Source of the DNA: Zingiber officinale
Taxonomy: Eukaryota; Streptophyta; Magnoliopsida; Zingiberales; Zingiberaceae
Assembly: GCF_018446385.1 (NCBI RefSeq)
Contig: NC_056000.1
Coordinates: 35,005,511 to 35,069,510, forward strand
Length of the DNA stretch: 64,000 nt
Direction of reading: 5' to 3'
Part shown: positions 22,842 to 35,065 of the stretch, piece by piece
Layout of the letters: each line of letters starts with the position of its first letter
Position numbering within the stretch: position 1 is the stretch's first letter
The notes under the pieces: model-generated
The model's input: the letters and a program-made list of their open reading frames with translations, nothing else
What the model was told of the DNA's origin: nothing
The model's database searches: none
Made by a program: the position numbers and the translations under genes

Positions 22842-24281
22842 TCAGGATCTCCAGTTGAAGCTTTCAGACTTTCCATCATCTTCCTCGCAGCTACTTCCGG
22901 CGGTTGCGGAGATCGCTAAGTTGGAGACGACGAACTGAAGAGGGCTTTGCGGTGAATTGGAGGAAGTGTAGTTCTCGGGAGGCATCCATAGGCCTCCTAA
23001 GGCCATGACCGGTCTGTTAGTGACTGATGAGCCATTGGGCATCTTTTTCGTGTGTAATCTGTATTTCTGAGAAGGAGAAGGAAGAAGATGAGCGAATTCG
23101 GAAGAGTGAGGAGATCGATATGGAAGATTGAAGGTACCTGCAGGTGGGATTTTACTTCGTCGTTGGTGAGGCCGTCCACCTTCATCAGTTCTCTGATCTG
23201 CTTTGGAGTTGCCACTGCGGGATGAACAATTGAAATAAGGACGAAATTTGATTGATTTGTGGTGGGGAGTTTCGTAGATTATTATTATCCAGACCTTGAG
23301 CGCCGCCGAGTTGCTGGAGAGCGAGGACAAAGCGGCGGTGAAGCTCCGGCGACCAGCATCGCCTCGCCTTCCTCAGCGGCTGCTCCTGCAGCTGCAAGCT
23401 AAGGTGGGGGCCGCCCGTTGCCGGGGGAGGACCTCGGCCGACGCGCTTGGCGGCGACACCGATGTCGGAGTGGTGGTCGCCGGGCATGATGGAAATAGGG
23501 AAAGCAGCAGGATCGACGTCGGGCGACCGCATAGGTAGATCAGGTAGCATCGCTGCGGGCTTCGCCGCCTCCTTTGGCGGCGAAACGCCGGCCTTGAAGG
23601 GCGAGAATCCGTAGCCGATGCCCTGGCTTCTGGCTTCCAAGTAAACCTCGTGCTCGTCCTCAGCGCGATCTGGCACTCCACTTTTCTGCCACAGAGATCA
23701 AAATAAAATCAACAATCGGACAAAAATGGCGATCGAAAACCCCTACTCTGTACCTCATCTGTGATGGTGTTGCCGTCGCCGTCATCATTGCCCTTACCAT
23801 CGCTGGAATTGCTCCAGAGCTGGGCGGTGCTCATCCAGTGCTTCTTATCCTTGCAATCTGCTTCCAGATTCACTCCGCCCTCCTCTTCGCACTTCCTCCC
23901 GATCGGTATGAATTCCTTGAAGCTGTGCGCGAATCGCTCCCCCTGGAATCGATCGAGCTCCTTCTTAAGCATCTCAATCACTAAACCAAAGAGAAAAAGA
24001 AATCCAAATTTTAGAAAGAAACCAGCAATCGATCAAGCATGAAAAAAATTCAAATCAAAAAGGGGGAAAAAATAAGCACCGTCGGTGAGGAGGAGCATGC
24101 ACAAGGGGAGCTCGCGCTTGAACGCTTCGATCTTTTTCCTCTCCTCCTCGAGGCTCCTGACGGACTCCTCTAGCTTGGCTACGCCGCCGTCGGCGGTGGC
24201 CTCCTTGAAGAAGCCGCCGACGGTCCTGGCTGTTAAGAGGTTGAGGTCGAAACCGATCTCCGTCTCTACCGCCGACCCCAT
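22842..24281 (-). CDS. GARP/G2-like MYB-related transcription factor, HHO/NIGT1/HRS1 family
   Basis: Nuclear DNA-binding protein. Five minus-strand exons: 24281-24080, 23980-23754, 23685-23295, 23214-23138 and 23066-22842. All introns are GT-AG, and the protein is 373 residues. Exon 1 starts [16 protein letters not shown]; the DLNLL resembles an EAR repression motif, followed by a coiled coil ([22 protein letters not shown]). Exon 2 has the family's [12 protein letters not shown] and QLW patches. The GARP domain covers residues about 248-307: [23 protein letters not shown], then [26 protein letters not shown], then KYRLHTKK. It is split by two introns, the second exactly between SHLQ and KYR. 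The C-terminus is Ser/Glu-rich. Family members repress nitrate- and phosphate-starvation genes in Arabidopsis and rice. That role here is inference from the family, and the exact HHO number cannot be given. Confidence 0.93.
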
Positions 24282-24373
24282 CTCGCTCCTCTAGTTCCCT
24301 CCGCCGCTCTGGTGTTCCACAGTGAAGGACGAGGATGGCAGCGACAGTGGCCGGAGAGAGCGGCCGACGTCGG

Positions 24374-24380
24374 TTTTATA
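24374..24380 (-). promoter_or_regulatory. TATA box of the HHO-type gene
   Basis: Read on the minus strand this is TATAAAA, about 93 bases upstream of the start codon at 24281. A (GA)n/(CT)n run at 24389-24403 lies immediately upstream on the gene's strand, a common plant core-promoter companion. Transcription would begin around 24345-24350. Confidence 0.5.
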
Positions 24381-24403
24381 CACGCAGCGAGAGAGAGAGA
24401 GAA

Positions 24404-26551
24404 GGGCAAAATGGACCGTTAAAATAAGGTATCGGATGCGACGAGGCGTCGCGGACGTAACGTGTTACATTGGAGCGAGATGCTCGGAAACGAAACCGGT
24501 ACCGGTACCGGCGCCGACACGTAACGCACCGGTCCGATTTGAGTCGTCCACATGGATTATTATCCTTTATATTGTTATAATGAATTGTAAATAAAAAAAA
24601 AAAGCTCACTAAATTTCTCTAATTTTAATAATACTTATATCAAGTGATGTGGTGGATATCATTGTTCTCCACGTGTACGAGCCCAGGGTTGTGCTGAGCT
24701 TTAAATCAAAGTCAAACTGCAAGTCAAACCTATCCTAGCCGAAATCAAAGTCCGGTCAAAAGTAAGTTCCAGTTTAACCGGAGATACTTGAGCTTCTATT
24801 TTCTTTAATAGAAATATCAAGAAAATACATTATTTTATTATTTTATTTAATTTTCTCTCTTAAATAATCTTATGACACTTTCATCATCGATCAGAATGTG
24901 AGTTTTATATACTAATTTTCATAAATTCTACATAATAAAAAGTAACCTCAGTATAAAAACAAATTGATACAGATTTAGGGTTAATTGGTTCGACGATTGA
25001 GCTTCCAACTTACTCTTTGTAGACGATTGAGTTTGGATGTAGCAACTCGGGTGACCAAGATTAGAGAAACATCCAGAGTAGAAAAAACAATTTCTGAATG
25101 ATAGTCTCCATTCAAATGGTGGAGAACAAAGCAATAGCCTTTTTAACCCTCGAAACTTAGTGCTAAATCACTTTTAACAAAGTTTGGAATTTATTCTCTT
25201 TGAATTCCACAACCATTTTCATATTTATATATATAATATTTTGTACTTTCTACTCATATCACAATAATATAATTAAAATAAATTTTATAAAATTAAATAA
25301 TGGACCATTAAATAACATATAATTACTTTCCTAACTCAACAAGACCATCAATTACATCATTAAGATGATTTTGATTCATGGGATAGGATTAAACTAATAA
25401 ATTATTAAATAACTATGCTTAAAGAATAAATTAATAAAAATATAGAATAGGATATTAATTCTTAGTTCGATTTGTATAGTTTAGGCTCATCCAAATTGAT
25501 TGTCTTACCCAATTGACTTATGCCAACTAATACAATTAAATCAATCTACTGAGTTTGCTTAACATACTAGTATTAATCTTATCCAATAGGTTGGATCAAC
25601 TCATTTAGCTGAGCTTGGCTATCATTCAAATTAGTTTATAAAAATGACAGTTCAGTGTACAAAGTTTCTATCAATACGGAATTCTAGTTGAGCTTCACTT
25701 ATTCTACCAGAGATTGTTTTCAAGACTCGAATCCGTAATTTTTAAATCACACAATAGCAATTTTACCCCACTTTTCAAATTAGATTATGAAAAACACAAA
25801 TTCATAAGAAATACTATTTTGAATCCATTTCTATAGCTATAGACAATCAAATTCGATTAAAATTTATAAAGAATAGAATCGTTATTCCTTCAACCAAAAA
25901 CACCAGTAGCTTCTATAACATGGCTCATTCCTCTTAGGGTTTGGGGCATGTATTCTATGTGCTTTGCATGCCTAGCTTTAGCAACCGAGCTAGGGTAGCA
26001 AGGAAAAAGCTTTTTAGTCGGGACGCTAAATAATTGAGCTTGGATATGATGAACGTCGTTAATATGGACAAGGCGGGCATGGTGCATGTACACACAAGCA
26101 TACTTGGAGCTCGACTATTATTTAACATTTCTAAGTTAGTCGCGAACAATTCAAGATCCCTCTTGTCTAACTTTTAACACTTACCTTTAGTGTGTGACAA
26201 GTGAGTGGCGAAGCTTCTTTGTGACACCATCTTGCTATTTCAATCTAACTTTTTTCCCCCAACTTTTTAGCGAAAAAGAGGCATGAGTGAGCATGGTGGG
26301 GGACAATACATTGTTCTTGTGCAACAACACGAGAACGAGAGATTTGGTGTTTAACCCAATTGAAGGGTGTTGGTAGCAACTTTAAAAAAGAACCGCAACA
26401 AGTTTAAGACTCATATCGATAAAAAAAAAAAAATTAAAAAAAACTTCTGGTGGATTTGAGCCAAGTCGAAAAGGTGGCTCAATTAGCAAAAAGGCGAAAT
26501 GATTTTATCCTAAAGGATAAGGAAGAATCTTGTAAAACCATGAATATATTT
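24404..26551. other. Unassigned AT-rich intergenic DNA
   Basis: The first 130 bases are the GC-rich distal promoter of the HHO-type gene and include a direct ccggtaccggtaccgg repeat (about 24499-24516). The remainder is AT-rich with no coding frame or repeat I recognise. Confidence 0.4.
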
Positions 26552-27077
26552 CAGGGATGGTAATTTCTGATGTGATGTAAAACATACGGGTTGAATTGAA
26601 AAAAATTAGAGTAAGATCAAGTCTTATTAGATTTAGATTGAATTTAAGTTTGATTGATATGATTAATAAATAAATAAGTTAAATTCAGGTCAATTTAATT
26701 TATGAACTTGTTTGTAAATATTTTTGGATCAAATTCGTATCGAATTCTGATTGAGTTTGGTTAAAATAAGTATATTTTTATAAAATAAATCTTTTCAGGT
26801 TCATGTTCAGGTTGAGTTTGGATTAAAATAAATATATTTTTATAAATGAGTCATTCCGGGTCAGGTCGGGTTGGGTCGGATCAGGTCAAATTCGGATTGG
26901 ATTATGATTATAGGTCATTTCAGGACTGATTCGGATCAAATACAGATAAATAGATTGACTTCGAGTTGAATAATTTGATCTGAAATATTAATAAAGTTGT
27001 ATTTAGATTTTGATGTTCCAACCCATCAATCTACAAATCCAAACCTAAAAATCTAAATCTGATCCGAATTGTCACTC
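26552..27077. mobile_element. hAT-like MITE
   Basis: 526 bp with terminal inverted repeats (left cagggatggtaatttc; right end reads gagtgacaattcgg on the other strand). It is flanked by 8-bp duplications (atatattt at 26544-26551, ctatattt at 27078-27085; one mismatch). The inside has gggtcaggtcgggttgg-type repeats. It has no coding capacity. Confidence 0.65.
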
Positions 27078-30000
27078 CTATATTTATGGCCCCATCTAAA
27101 AAGGAAGAGAATAATTACTCATTACAAGGTTTGAAACTTAACAATGGAAACCAAGAAATTATACGAAAATGTCTTATAAAGCATGTTCAATAGCTAGGAG
27201 AAGAAAAGCAATCATATTGACTCTTACGCTTCATTAAAATTATCAAATTAGTATCATTCTATGAGAAGAAGAGTTTTAGGATAATAATAAAATTATTATC
27301 ATGTGATTTTATATCACACAAATAACTTTTTGCAATACAAGATCAAACGGTACAGAATAAACTCAATATGATCTCCTGACCCTTTCAATAGAAATTGTAT
27401 AGCAAAGAAATTAGCAATTAAAAATGAAATAGTATTAGTCTCTGATGATTTAAAATTTTTGTTAAGAATATTTTAAAGAAAAATAGTAAATAAATTCAAC
27501 AATTTATTTTAATTTTTTTACCGTGAAGTGAAGTGAGGTGGTGGAAGCGTGGTGGAGCAGCCACATGTTGCTGTCGCCTGTCGGGGCTGGTACATGGTGG
27601 AGGATGACGTGGCGCACTCGCCCCGGTTCGCCGCATACAACAAAACCACACGCATACCTAATTCAAGTCGAGGGCAATGCACGCATAAATTAATTAAATT
27701 AAGGCCAACAAAAATGGATCAAAATCTTCCAAATTAGTACAAAACGTATAAAACATTTATAAGTTGTATCCAAAAAAGAATAATAATCACTTGAAAGAAG
27801 TTTAAATTAATAATTCGAAGAAGAAGAAAAATGAACTACGAATACTAGTAATATTCGCACGAGTATCATGATGTGATAGATGAAATGGACCAAGGAATAA
27901 TTTCACATGCAAATGCATCATCAACAAACTAATTCTTATCGAAAAACTTAATCATGGTCCATAATAAGACATGTTATCAATAGATTCTAAGGCAAGGTGA
28001 AGGCATTGTGGGCGAGCGAAAGGTATTTCCATGTTCAATGTTACCGTCTCAACTCGGTCGGGTGAGATAAGTTATACTACTAAGAGTGTGAAAATGGACA
28101 TTAGTTCGAGTGCGATGCAATCATTCTCGACATCAACTTTAGCGGCCAGGCCTTTGAAGTGGGAACAACAGGAGTTGGGCATCCAAAGCATTCAACTATT
28201 TACACCAAAAGCTTTAAAACCAAAAAAAAAAAAAAAGTTAAATGAATTTGCATTCACATATGCCTTACAGGGGACCAAAGAATCAATCAATGGCAGCACT
28301 AGAATCCATACTTGTCCTTCGCTGACTAAAAGAATCCAAAACCTCTCTTTCAACCAGAATATTGAGAGAATTATCACTTTGAAGAAGTAAAGAGTTAAGA
28401 TATCATATGCAAAACTATAAACTGATTTTCTTCTTCTTCTTCGTGTTTTTTATGGTTAGTGTGAAAATGTGGACTGTCCATCTTTTTCATGTGTATGGTC
28501 ACTGAGATTTCACTCTCGCCTGCTTGCGCTGTATCGCTTTCCTCCGAGTCGACATCCGCCTTTGACAGTGTCGTCCATGGATTCCCGGCTGTTAGTGCTG
28601 CAAGCATATTTGTGAGCAGTGTTATCAGCAATAAATTCAAAGACTCATGAAAAGTTACATGATGCAAGTTGCTGAAATAGTCTAGTTGTTCATTGCACTA
28701 AGTTGGCACTTTTAGGGGGTTGGATAATTTTGCCGGTTCGATTCAGTTCAGAGAAATCTAGATACTGAAATTGGTAAAACAGGATCGATCGTAGTAAAAT
28801 GAGACATCACTGAGATCAGATCATCTGGCTTACATAAACTCTCTATACAGCAAAGACAGCTAGCTCTCGATTGAATCGACTGGACGAGTCTCATTTTCTT
28901 TCGGGGGGAAAGCTGCCCTAAGACTAAGCTATTTGACTTGTGAAGCATTGCTTAGCTTTTGGGGAAAGCAAAGATCAATCAATTGTATGAGCTAGGAACC
29001 ATGTCCTCTGAACCTTATCCACAATCCAGTTTTCTTTTTGACTTGCTTTTCCATTGTGGTTTCAGGAATCCTACAACACCTCAACTTCACCATTCATCAC
29101 CTCAATTCTTTTCACCACTAGGACCTCCTGAGTCTTAGATAAGGATCTATTGTATGCAGTCTTACTCTACATTATAATAAATTGTTTTCATGACTTGATT
29201 GAATATGTTATCTTCAAGTCACGTGGCAACAACTTCATCCAATTTCTATATTTTATGCACAGAAGGAATATATAGATAGAGCTTTCGTATCTTGATATGC
29301 AATAGTGAAGTTTACCAACCTAATTAGACAGTCATAGAGAGGGCTTAGTGACTATGTCTCCATCAAACAAAGGTGTTGATTCCATGCATGACCCACTTCA
29401 CGTGGAATGGAATCTACATGTTCCCCTCCCATCAAAATCATTCCATGGCAAGCTAAAAGATAAGAAACAATCACATTGCAACTCACACTTTGTCCGGATT
29501 CTAGCTATTTCATCCCCACCGAGATCCCATATATCTATTCCAACATCTGAAAAAGAAAGAAAGAAAGCAAGAAAGAATATTGAGCCCTGGAGGCTTTAGT
29601 TTTACCTACGGTGAAACTAAAGCCTCAACGACACGTTTTCGGGTCGGGTATGTCGTGTCGATGTAAGAAAAAGGGACAAAAGTCAGAGGGAATCTAAAGC
29701 TAAAATCCATGGAAGTATGCCGTTTATATCACATTGCTAGTTTACATCATGCATCAGGTGCCTATTGAATCACTGCCCAATATCTAGAGAAGGATTTTGG
29801 ACTAGGCAAACAAAAATTTCTAAAGAGAGAAAATAGAATCCAGCTTAAATACTCATCTATCATATTTTGCTAGGTTTGAGTAAAAATAAAAGAAGATTGA
29901 GTCAGGATCATATCGGGGTTCGGTAAATAAGTATTTATTCATGTTTGGGCAGTAGCAAAATGGACACCCATACAAACAAACACACAGAGAGAAAGAAATG

Positions 30001-31473
30001 GCTTATCAGCTCAGAAAGCCTACTCTCTAATGGACTTGAGACTATCATCTCCAAGCATTGTTCAGGTTTTAAGTGTCCATACTGTTTTTCACTCGATGAA
30101 GCATTTTCTAAGGTTGTGTGTAAGAGTTATGTGTGCAATTCATCAAGGAATTCTCAAGCAGATACTTGACAATAGAATCCATATTGGTATAGCAGGACAT
30201 TTGGGGAGTTGCAGGTCACAGTAGCCTCTATTCTACAAACCAAATGCATCAACAAAGCAAAAGGGAATGTAAATAAAGTAGTTATCTTCTACAATTGTAA
30301 ACATGGAATGTTGATTCAACTTATCAAACAGAACCATACAAAACTCCTCTCCAAATCAGTGCGACTCTATGCAAGCATAATTCATATCAGGCAATGAACA
30401 GGTCAAAAAACTGACAATCAAATAAAATTAAGTTGTTTGTCAAATTAAATTAAGTTGCAAAGTCCACAAAGAGTATTTCAATGTGTTTGTCAAATAAAAC
30501 TAAGTTGTTTTCAAGTCAAAAACACTGATCTAAACAAATTTCAACCACAAATATTACAACAAGCAACTTGTTCCAAAACTTAAACTCTCGATTAAGTAGG
30601 GTGGTAAATCAACCGAGTCAAGTTTGATAGTTTTCTTTATGAATACTAATTAACAAGCTCACTAGAACATTATGTTGAGTCAAGTATTGATCTTGAACAT
30701 TATGTTGATTCACAACCTCAATTACAAGGAAAAGTTTACAGAGTTGGAAAGGATGAATGGGAATATGGCATGATCACATTCAACATACAGTGGTGGTAAA
30801 AGAGTTTATCCACTTGGGAAAAAAAAATTGAGAGTAATGTAGCATTAAGAATGTGTCTAATGGTTCTACATAACAGTACACTACAAGAAATGTTCTAGCT
30901 AGTAACAAAATGTCATTAAATGTTTTCGTGACAACAATTTGATATTGTACACGATCAGCCTAAATCCTGTACTTAAAATTGTTAACGATAGTATTAATTG
31001 GTTCGTCAATAAAAGTATAACATTAGTGATAACCATTCAACAAGAACATTTTCATTGGTTAATAACTATACCACTTCTAAATGCATTCCATTGCACCATA
31101 TGAAGTAAAAAATGATTTACTTAATCAAATAAATTTAAAACTTGATGTCAAACCTCAGTTGTTCCTTGACCTTGAACCAAAGCTGAGATAAGATAAATCT
31201 GATTGGCATCTTCCTATGGAAAACAAACTAAACTTGGCTCATCTCCTATATATTAATACTTAAAATCAATGCAAACAAATCTGATAGGTATCATATCATG
31301 TCGATAAACTAACCTTATCCTTAGTTACTATGGCAATCAATTTTTAACACTCGTGTACTTAGCAAAACTCAATCCACTCAAACTACATAGACAAGTATTC
31401 ACTTCAATGAATTTGTTTGAAAGTAAAAGTTTGAAATGTTAACCTCTACCCTCCTCACACATGAGATCAGCAA
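27078..31473. other. Intergenic region without recognised genes
   Basis: A GC-rich pocket at 27540-27650 stands out but gives no familiar protein. A plus frame at 28031-28390 and a minus frame at 28667-28395 (acidic C-terminus ending in a KKHEEEEENQ-like stretch) show no domain. The minus frame is preceded by a good acceptor-like cttgcag, so it could be a terminal exon of an unknown gene, but no second exon was found. Bases 30415-30515 contain short aaactaagttgtttgtcaaat repeats. Confidence 0.3.
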
Positions 31474-31478
31474 TAACC

Positions 31479-32174
31479 TATTGGGGTTGTAAGGTTGCAA
31501 ACAAAATCCCACATTGAAAATACATGAAAAAGATTATGGGATTATAAGGGAAAGATACCTCCATTGGTATGAGACATTTTGGGAAAGCCCAAAAATAAAA
31601 CCATGAGCGCTTAGACTCAAAGTGGACAATATCATACTATTATGGAAATATGTGAATATCCTTTTGATCATAATAAATACTATCAAAGTCATGGTCCAGA
31701 TCAAATGTTATGTGGAGTGACCTTGAACGAAGTTGTGGGGAGGCCTAAAGTAGGTTAAGGTGATTGGATGCTTGCGGAGAGGCACGGAACAAGTCAGAGT
31801 GATCGGATTCTCATGGGGAGGCCTAAAGTAGGTCAATGTAACCGGATATTTGCGAGGAAGCCCGGAGCCAGTCAAGAGTGATCGGATGCTTGTGAGAAGA
31901 CCTAGAGTAGGTCAGGATGACCGGATACTTGTGGGGAGACCTGGACCATGAGAATAATCATGGTCCTTCATTTGAGAGGAGAATTGTTCGGGATACAATC
32001 AAAGTCTCATGTTGGAAAGATATGGAAAAGATAATGGTTTAAAAGGAGATAAGATATCTCCATTGGTATGGGACCTTTTGGATAGAGACCAAAAATAAAA
32101 CCATGAGGATTTAGGCCCAAAGTGGACAATATCATACCATTGTGGATATATGTGAATTCCTTTTGGTCCTAACA
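31479..32174 (+). mobile_element. TRIM (terminal-repeat retrotransposon in miniature), complete
   Basis: 696 bp with direct terminal repeats 31479-31675 and 31985-32174 (about 190-197 bp) and a perfect 5-bp TSD (taacc, 31474-31478 and 32175-32179). The core shared block reads ctccattggtatg...tggacaatatcata. A degraded primer site (tactatcaaagtc) follows the first LTR. A polypurine tract (catttgagaggagaa) precedes the second. The 310-bp interior contains tandem gtcagagtgatcggat-type units and codes for nothing. Confidence 0.85.
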
Positions 32175-32270
32175 TAACCAAGAATAACAATAAGAAATTG
32201 TATCCACATAATACCTCCGGTTATTGACTTAGTAGATCTATTAATGCAACAACTAGACAGGAAAAATGAA

Positions 32271-33918
32271 TGATCAGTACCTATAGAAGGACTCCCGATA
32301 GGAACTCACGTCCTATCTCATGGGAAAATAGAGAAAAGGGGTGAAAGAAAGGGGGGAATGATCACTTCGAGAAAATCGACCTCTAATAATGATCACTTCG
32401 AGCGGATTTGTTGATGCAAGAAGCACCAGCTAATCGAACCGAAGTTTTGATAATGGTAAAAAGTTTAAAGTTAAGGGTTATTATGGTTCTAATAAGTTTG
32501 ACAGTGTGCAAAAAATTCCTAAGTGAGTTTAGGCAAGGTAAAAATCCTAGTGAATACTAGACAGGTGGAAAGTCCTAATTGCAACTAGGCAAGGAAGTTC
32601 TAGTCCAAGGAACTAGATGGAAGTCTTAGCAGGTCGAGGACATCAGGTGAAAAATCCTACAAGTCGAGGATAGTAGGTGAGAGTCCTGGAGGTTACGGAC
32701 ACCATGCGGAAAATTGGACGGGTCGGGAATCGAACGTCCAACGAAAAGTCCTGAAGTCTCGAATGCTGAGTAAAAGTCCAAATGGTATGGAGGACTGGTT
32801 TGGCATCAAGTAAACTCTTGATAGAAGTATGTGAGGATATGTTTCCCGTTGAGGAAACAGTAGACATCAGTTAGACTTAGGATTTCGTTGAAATCTGAAA
32901 GTCAGAACCGGATAGTCCTAAGACTGTCAAATTCATTCAAAATGATATATTTTGCTTGTTATGTTAACTCTGTGGTGCAAGATATCGAAGCTAGAAGATT
33001 GGCTAGAAAATGGGCATCCAGACTCCTGGACTGGTCCAGGCGCTCGGACTAGGCTACACCCAAGTTGAGGTAGCGCTCACTGATTGGCTGACACACATCA
33101 CAGTCCAAGCATCTAGACAGGTCCCGGAGATGGATAAACTTTGGTGGATAGAGCTTCGTTGAAACCACGTCACGTTAGCTTGATGGGGGTGCCTGGGACT
33201 GGTCCAGGCACCCGGACAAGGCTATAAAAGGAGGGTTCGAACAACACCTCAAACACAACTTTTGATACGACTTCCATGCTTACATGCCGTTCCGAAAAGC
33301 TCTCCACAATACTTGAACACTGATCCGACGACAAATGGCAAAGCTTCTATTCTTTTTGAGTTATCGGTAAAATTGTCTCTTTACTACTAATTGCATTTCA
33401 TTACGTGTAATTGAAGTTTCTTTGCTATTATTGAATTGCTAGTGAATTGCCTAACAAAAGTGATCGTCAATCGGGGGTCTTGGAATATGAGTCACCACAG
33501 ACTTTAAACTAAGTAAAACAAAAAAATGTTAGTATTGTCTTCTTTGTTCTCCGCTTAACTTTTTCTTTCCGCTGTGATTCCTCGATAGTTTTAACAAAAA
33601 GCGTGAAAAAATCACAACTGTTATTCAACCCCCCCCCCCCTAGCACTTTCAATCCTACAGGATCAAACTCTAATAACCACAGTAATTGATTATTTAATTA
33701 AATAACTTTATTGCTTGTCCTATATATATATATATATATATAACCATACAATAATACCAAATTAATATAAAAATTATTAATAAGACTAATAACTTATTCA
33801 AAGGATAAATATTAATAAATCTAATGACTATCTAAATTAATAACAAATCTAATAGCATATTCTAAAGGATAATATTTTAAAGGGGTTATTTGAATAAGTC
33901 TATTTAGGGATCGTATCA
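32271..33918 (-). repeat. 3' LTR of the minus-strand gag-only gypsy element
   Basis: On the minus strand it begins tgatacgatccctaaatag at 33918. It runs to about 32271 and is interrupted by the solo LTR 32409-33659. It contains a TA microsatellite (33722-33742). The gatcacttcgag block near 32395 matches 35053-35065 in the other LTR. The low-coordinate end is approximate. Confidence 0.6.
32409..33659 (+). mobile_element. Solo LTR, TSD ggatt/ggatc
   Basis: 1251 bp from tgttgatgcaag to caatcctaca, flanked by ggatt (32404-32408) and ggatc (33660-33664). It holds tandem cctagt...actag units (32520-32780), a gtttcccgttgaggaaacag motif shared with 57670, inverted repeats around 33025-33040 and 33189-33211, a TATA box (ctataaaagg, about 33222) and a C-run at 33630-33641 near the end. 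Confidence 0.82.
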
Positions 33919-34944
33919 TTCCACCGTCCTTTAAAACAACCTTGTCTTCAAGGTTGATATTTTTATTCTTCCTTTTCTTTTGACGATTTGCCAATACTTT
34001 CTTTTTCTTCGTATAGTTTTTCATCAAACCCTCATCAAGTTATGATGAAATAATACTCCATGATTTGTCGGATGTTGTTAGCGATGACAAGACATTATTG
34101 CTTTGTAAACTTGAATGGTGGAAGTAGAGATTGGTGTAGATCCAATGACTTCAATAATAGGTGTCACAAAATTTATCTCCTCAAGTATATTGTTTGCATC
34201 ACTATCTTATTGTTGGTCAAGGAATCCTTTTACCTTTATTGTTTATGAATGTTGTAGCCCTTCTAAGGCATGAATTGATTTTGTGATATTGATATCTTGT
34301 ATTTCATTAGCACTTTCTTGTATTTCTTCTTCATTGATATCATCTTTTTCCTTTGAATCTTCTATTGGTTGGTCCATTAATATTCTCTTTTGTGTACATT
34401 GATTACTTCAATGCCACTTATTATCTCTTCGCTCTTCCTTATTGACTTTCTCTTCTTACAATTGTGCAAAAGACAATGCAACTTTTACGGTGCGAGGATG
34501 GTACGTCTTCACCTCTTTTTGGATGTTAAGATGAAGTCCTTCAATAAAAGTATCCAATAATTTTCGTTCTACCAATCACGAGTTTAGTTAAAGAGTCGAA
34601 GAAAGCGACTATGATATTCTACTACGTTGTGATCCGTTGAATTTTGGATAATTCCTCATCTCCATTATCATACTTTTGAGATGTGAAACGAGGAAGAAGA
34701 TCACCTACAAACTCCTCCCATATTGCAGATCCACGTATGACATGATATAAATAATTGATACCATCGGAGAGCCTCTCCATCCATATGTAAATAAGTTATT
34801 CCCACCTTCAAATCATTTGATGTGGTGTGTAGGAGAAAATATCTTTCTGCTTTTGAAATAAATCCAATAAGATCTCTAGCTACTTGGCCAATAAGGGAAT
34901 TCATCTTCATGGAATCTCTAATTTGTCATAATATGAAATTAACA
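33919..34944 (-). pseudogene. Gag fragment and residual internal region of the gypsy element
   Basis: The clearest stretch is 34910-34701: FISKAERYFLLHTTSNDLKVGITYLHMDGEALRWYQLF. This is the capsid start of a plant gypsy gag. Downstream (lower coordinates) only broken frames remain, then LEDKVVLKDGG and a purine tract (aaaggacggtggaa) abutting the 3' LTR. RT, RNase H and integrase are absent, so the element is non-autonomous. Confidence 0.65.
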
Positions 34945-35065
34945 TGATACCCAGTCGATAGGAGTCCGCGTTTTATCTTGTGAGGAAATAGAGAAAAGGA
35001 GTGAAAGAAATGGGATGAGATGATCACTTCAAAGGGATCGATCTCCAATAATGATCACTTTAAGC

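Noticed and set aside
27549-27737. GC-rich pocket with a short frame
   Set aside because: Suggestive composition only. Neither strand gave a known protein or RNA.
28031-28390. Plus frame of 119 codons with a lysine run
   Set aside because: The lysine run is a poly-A tract (about 28220-28236). No domain.
28395-28667. Minus frame with an acidic C-terminus and an acceptor-like cttgcag
   Set aside because: Could be a terminal exon, but no upstream exon, domain or promoter was found. Left as unassigned sequence.
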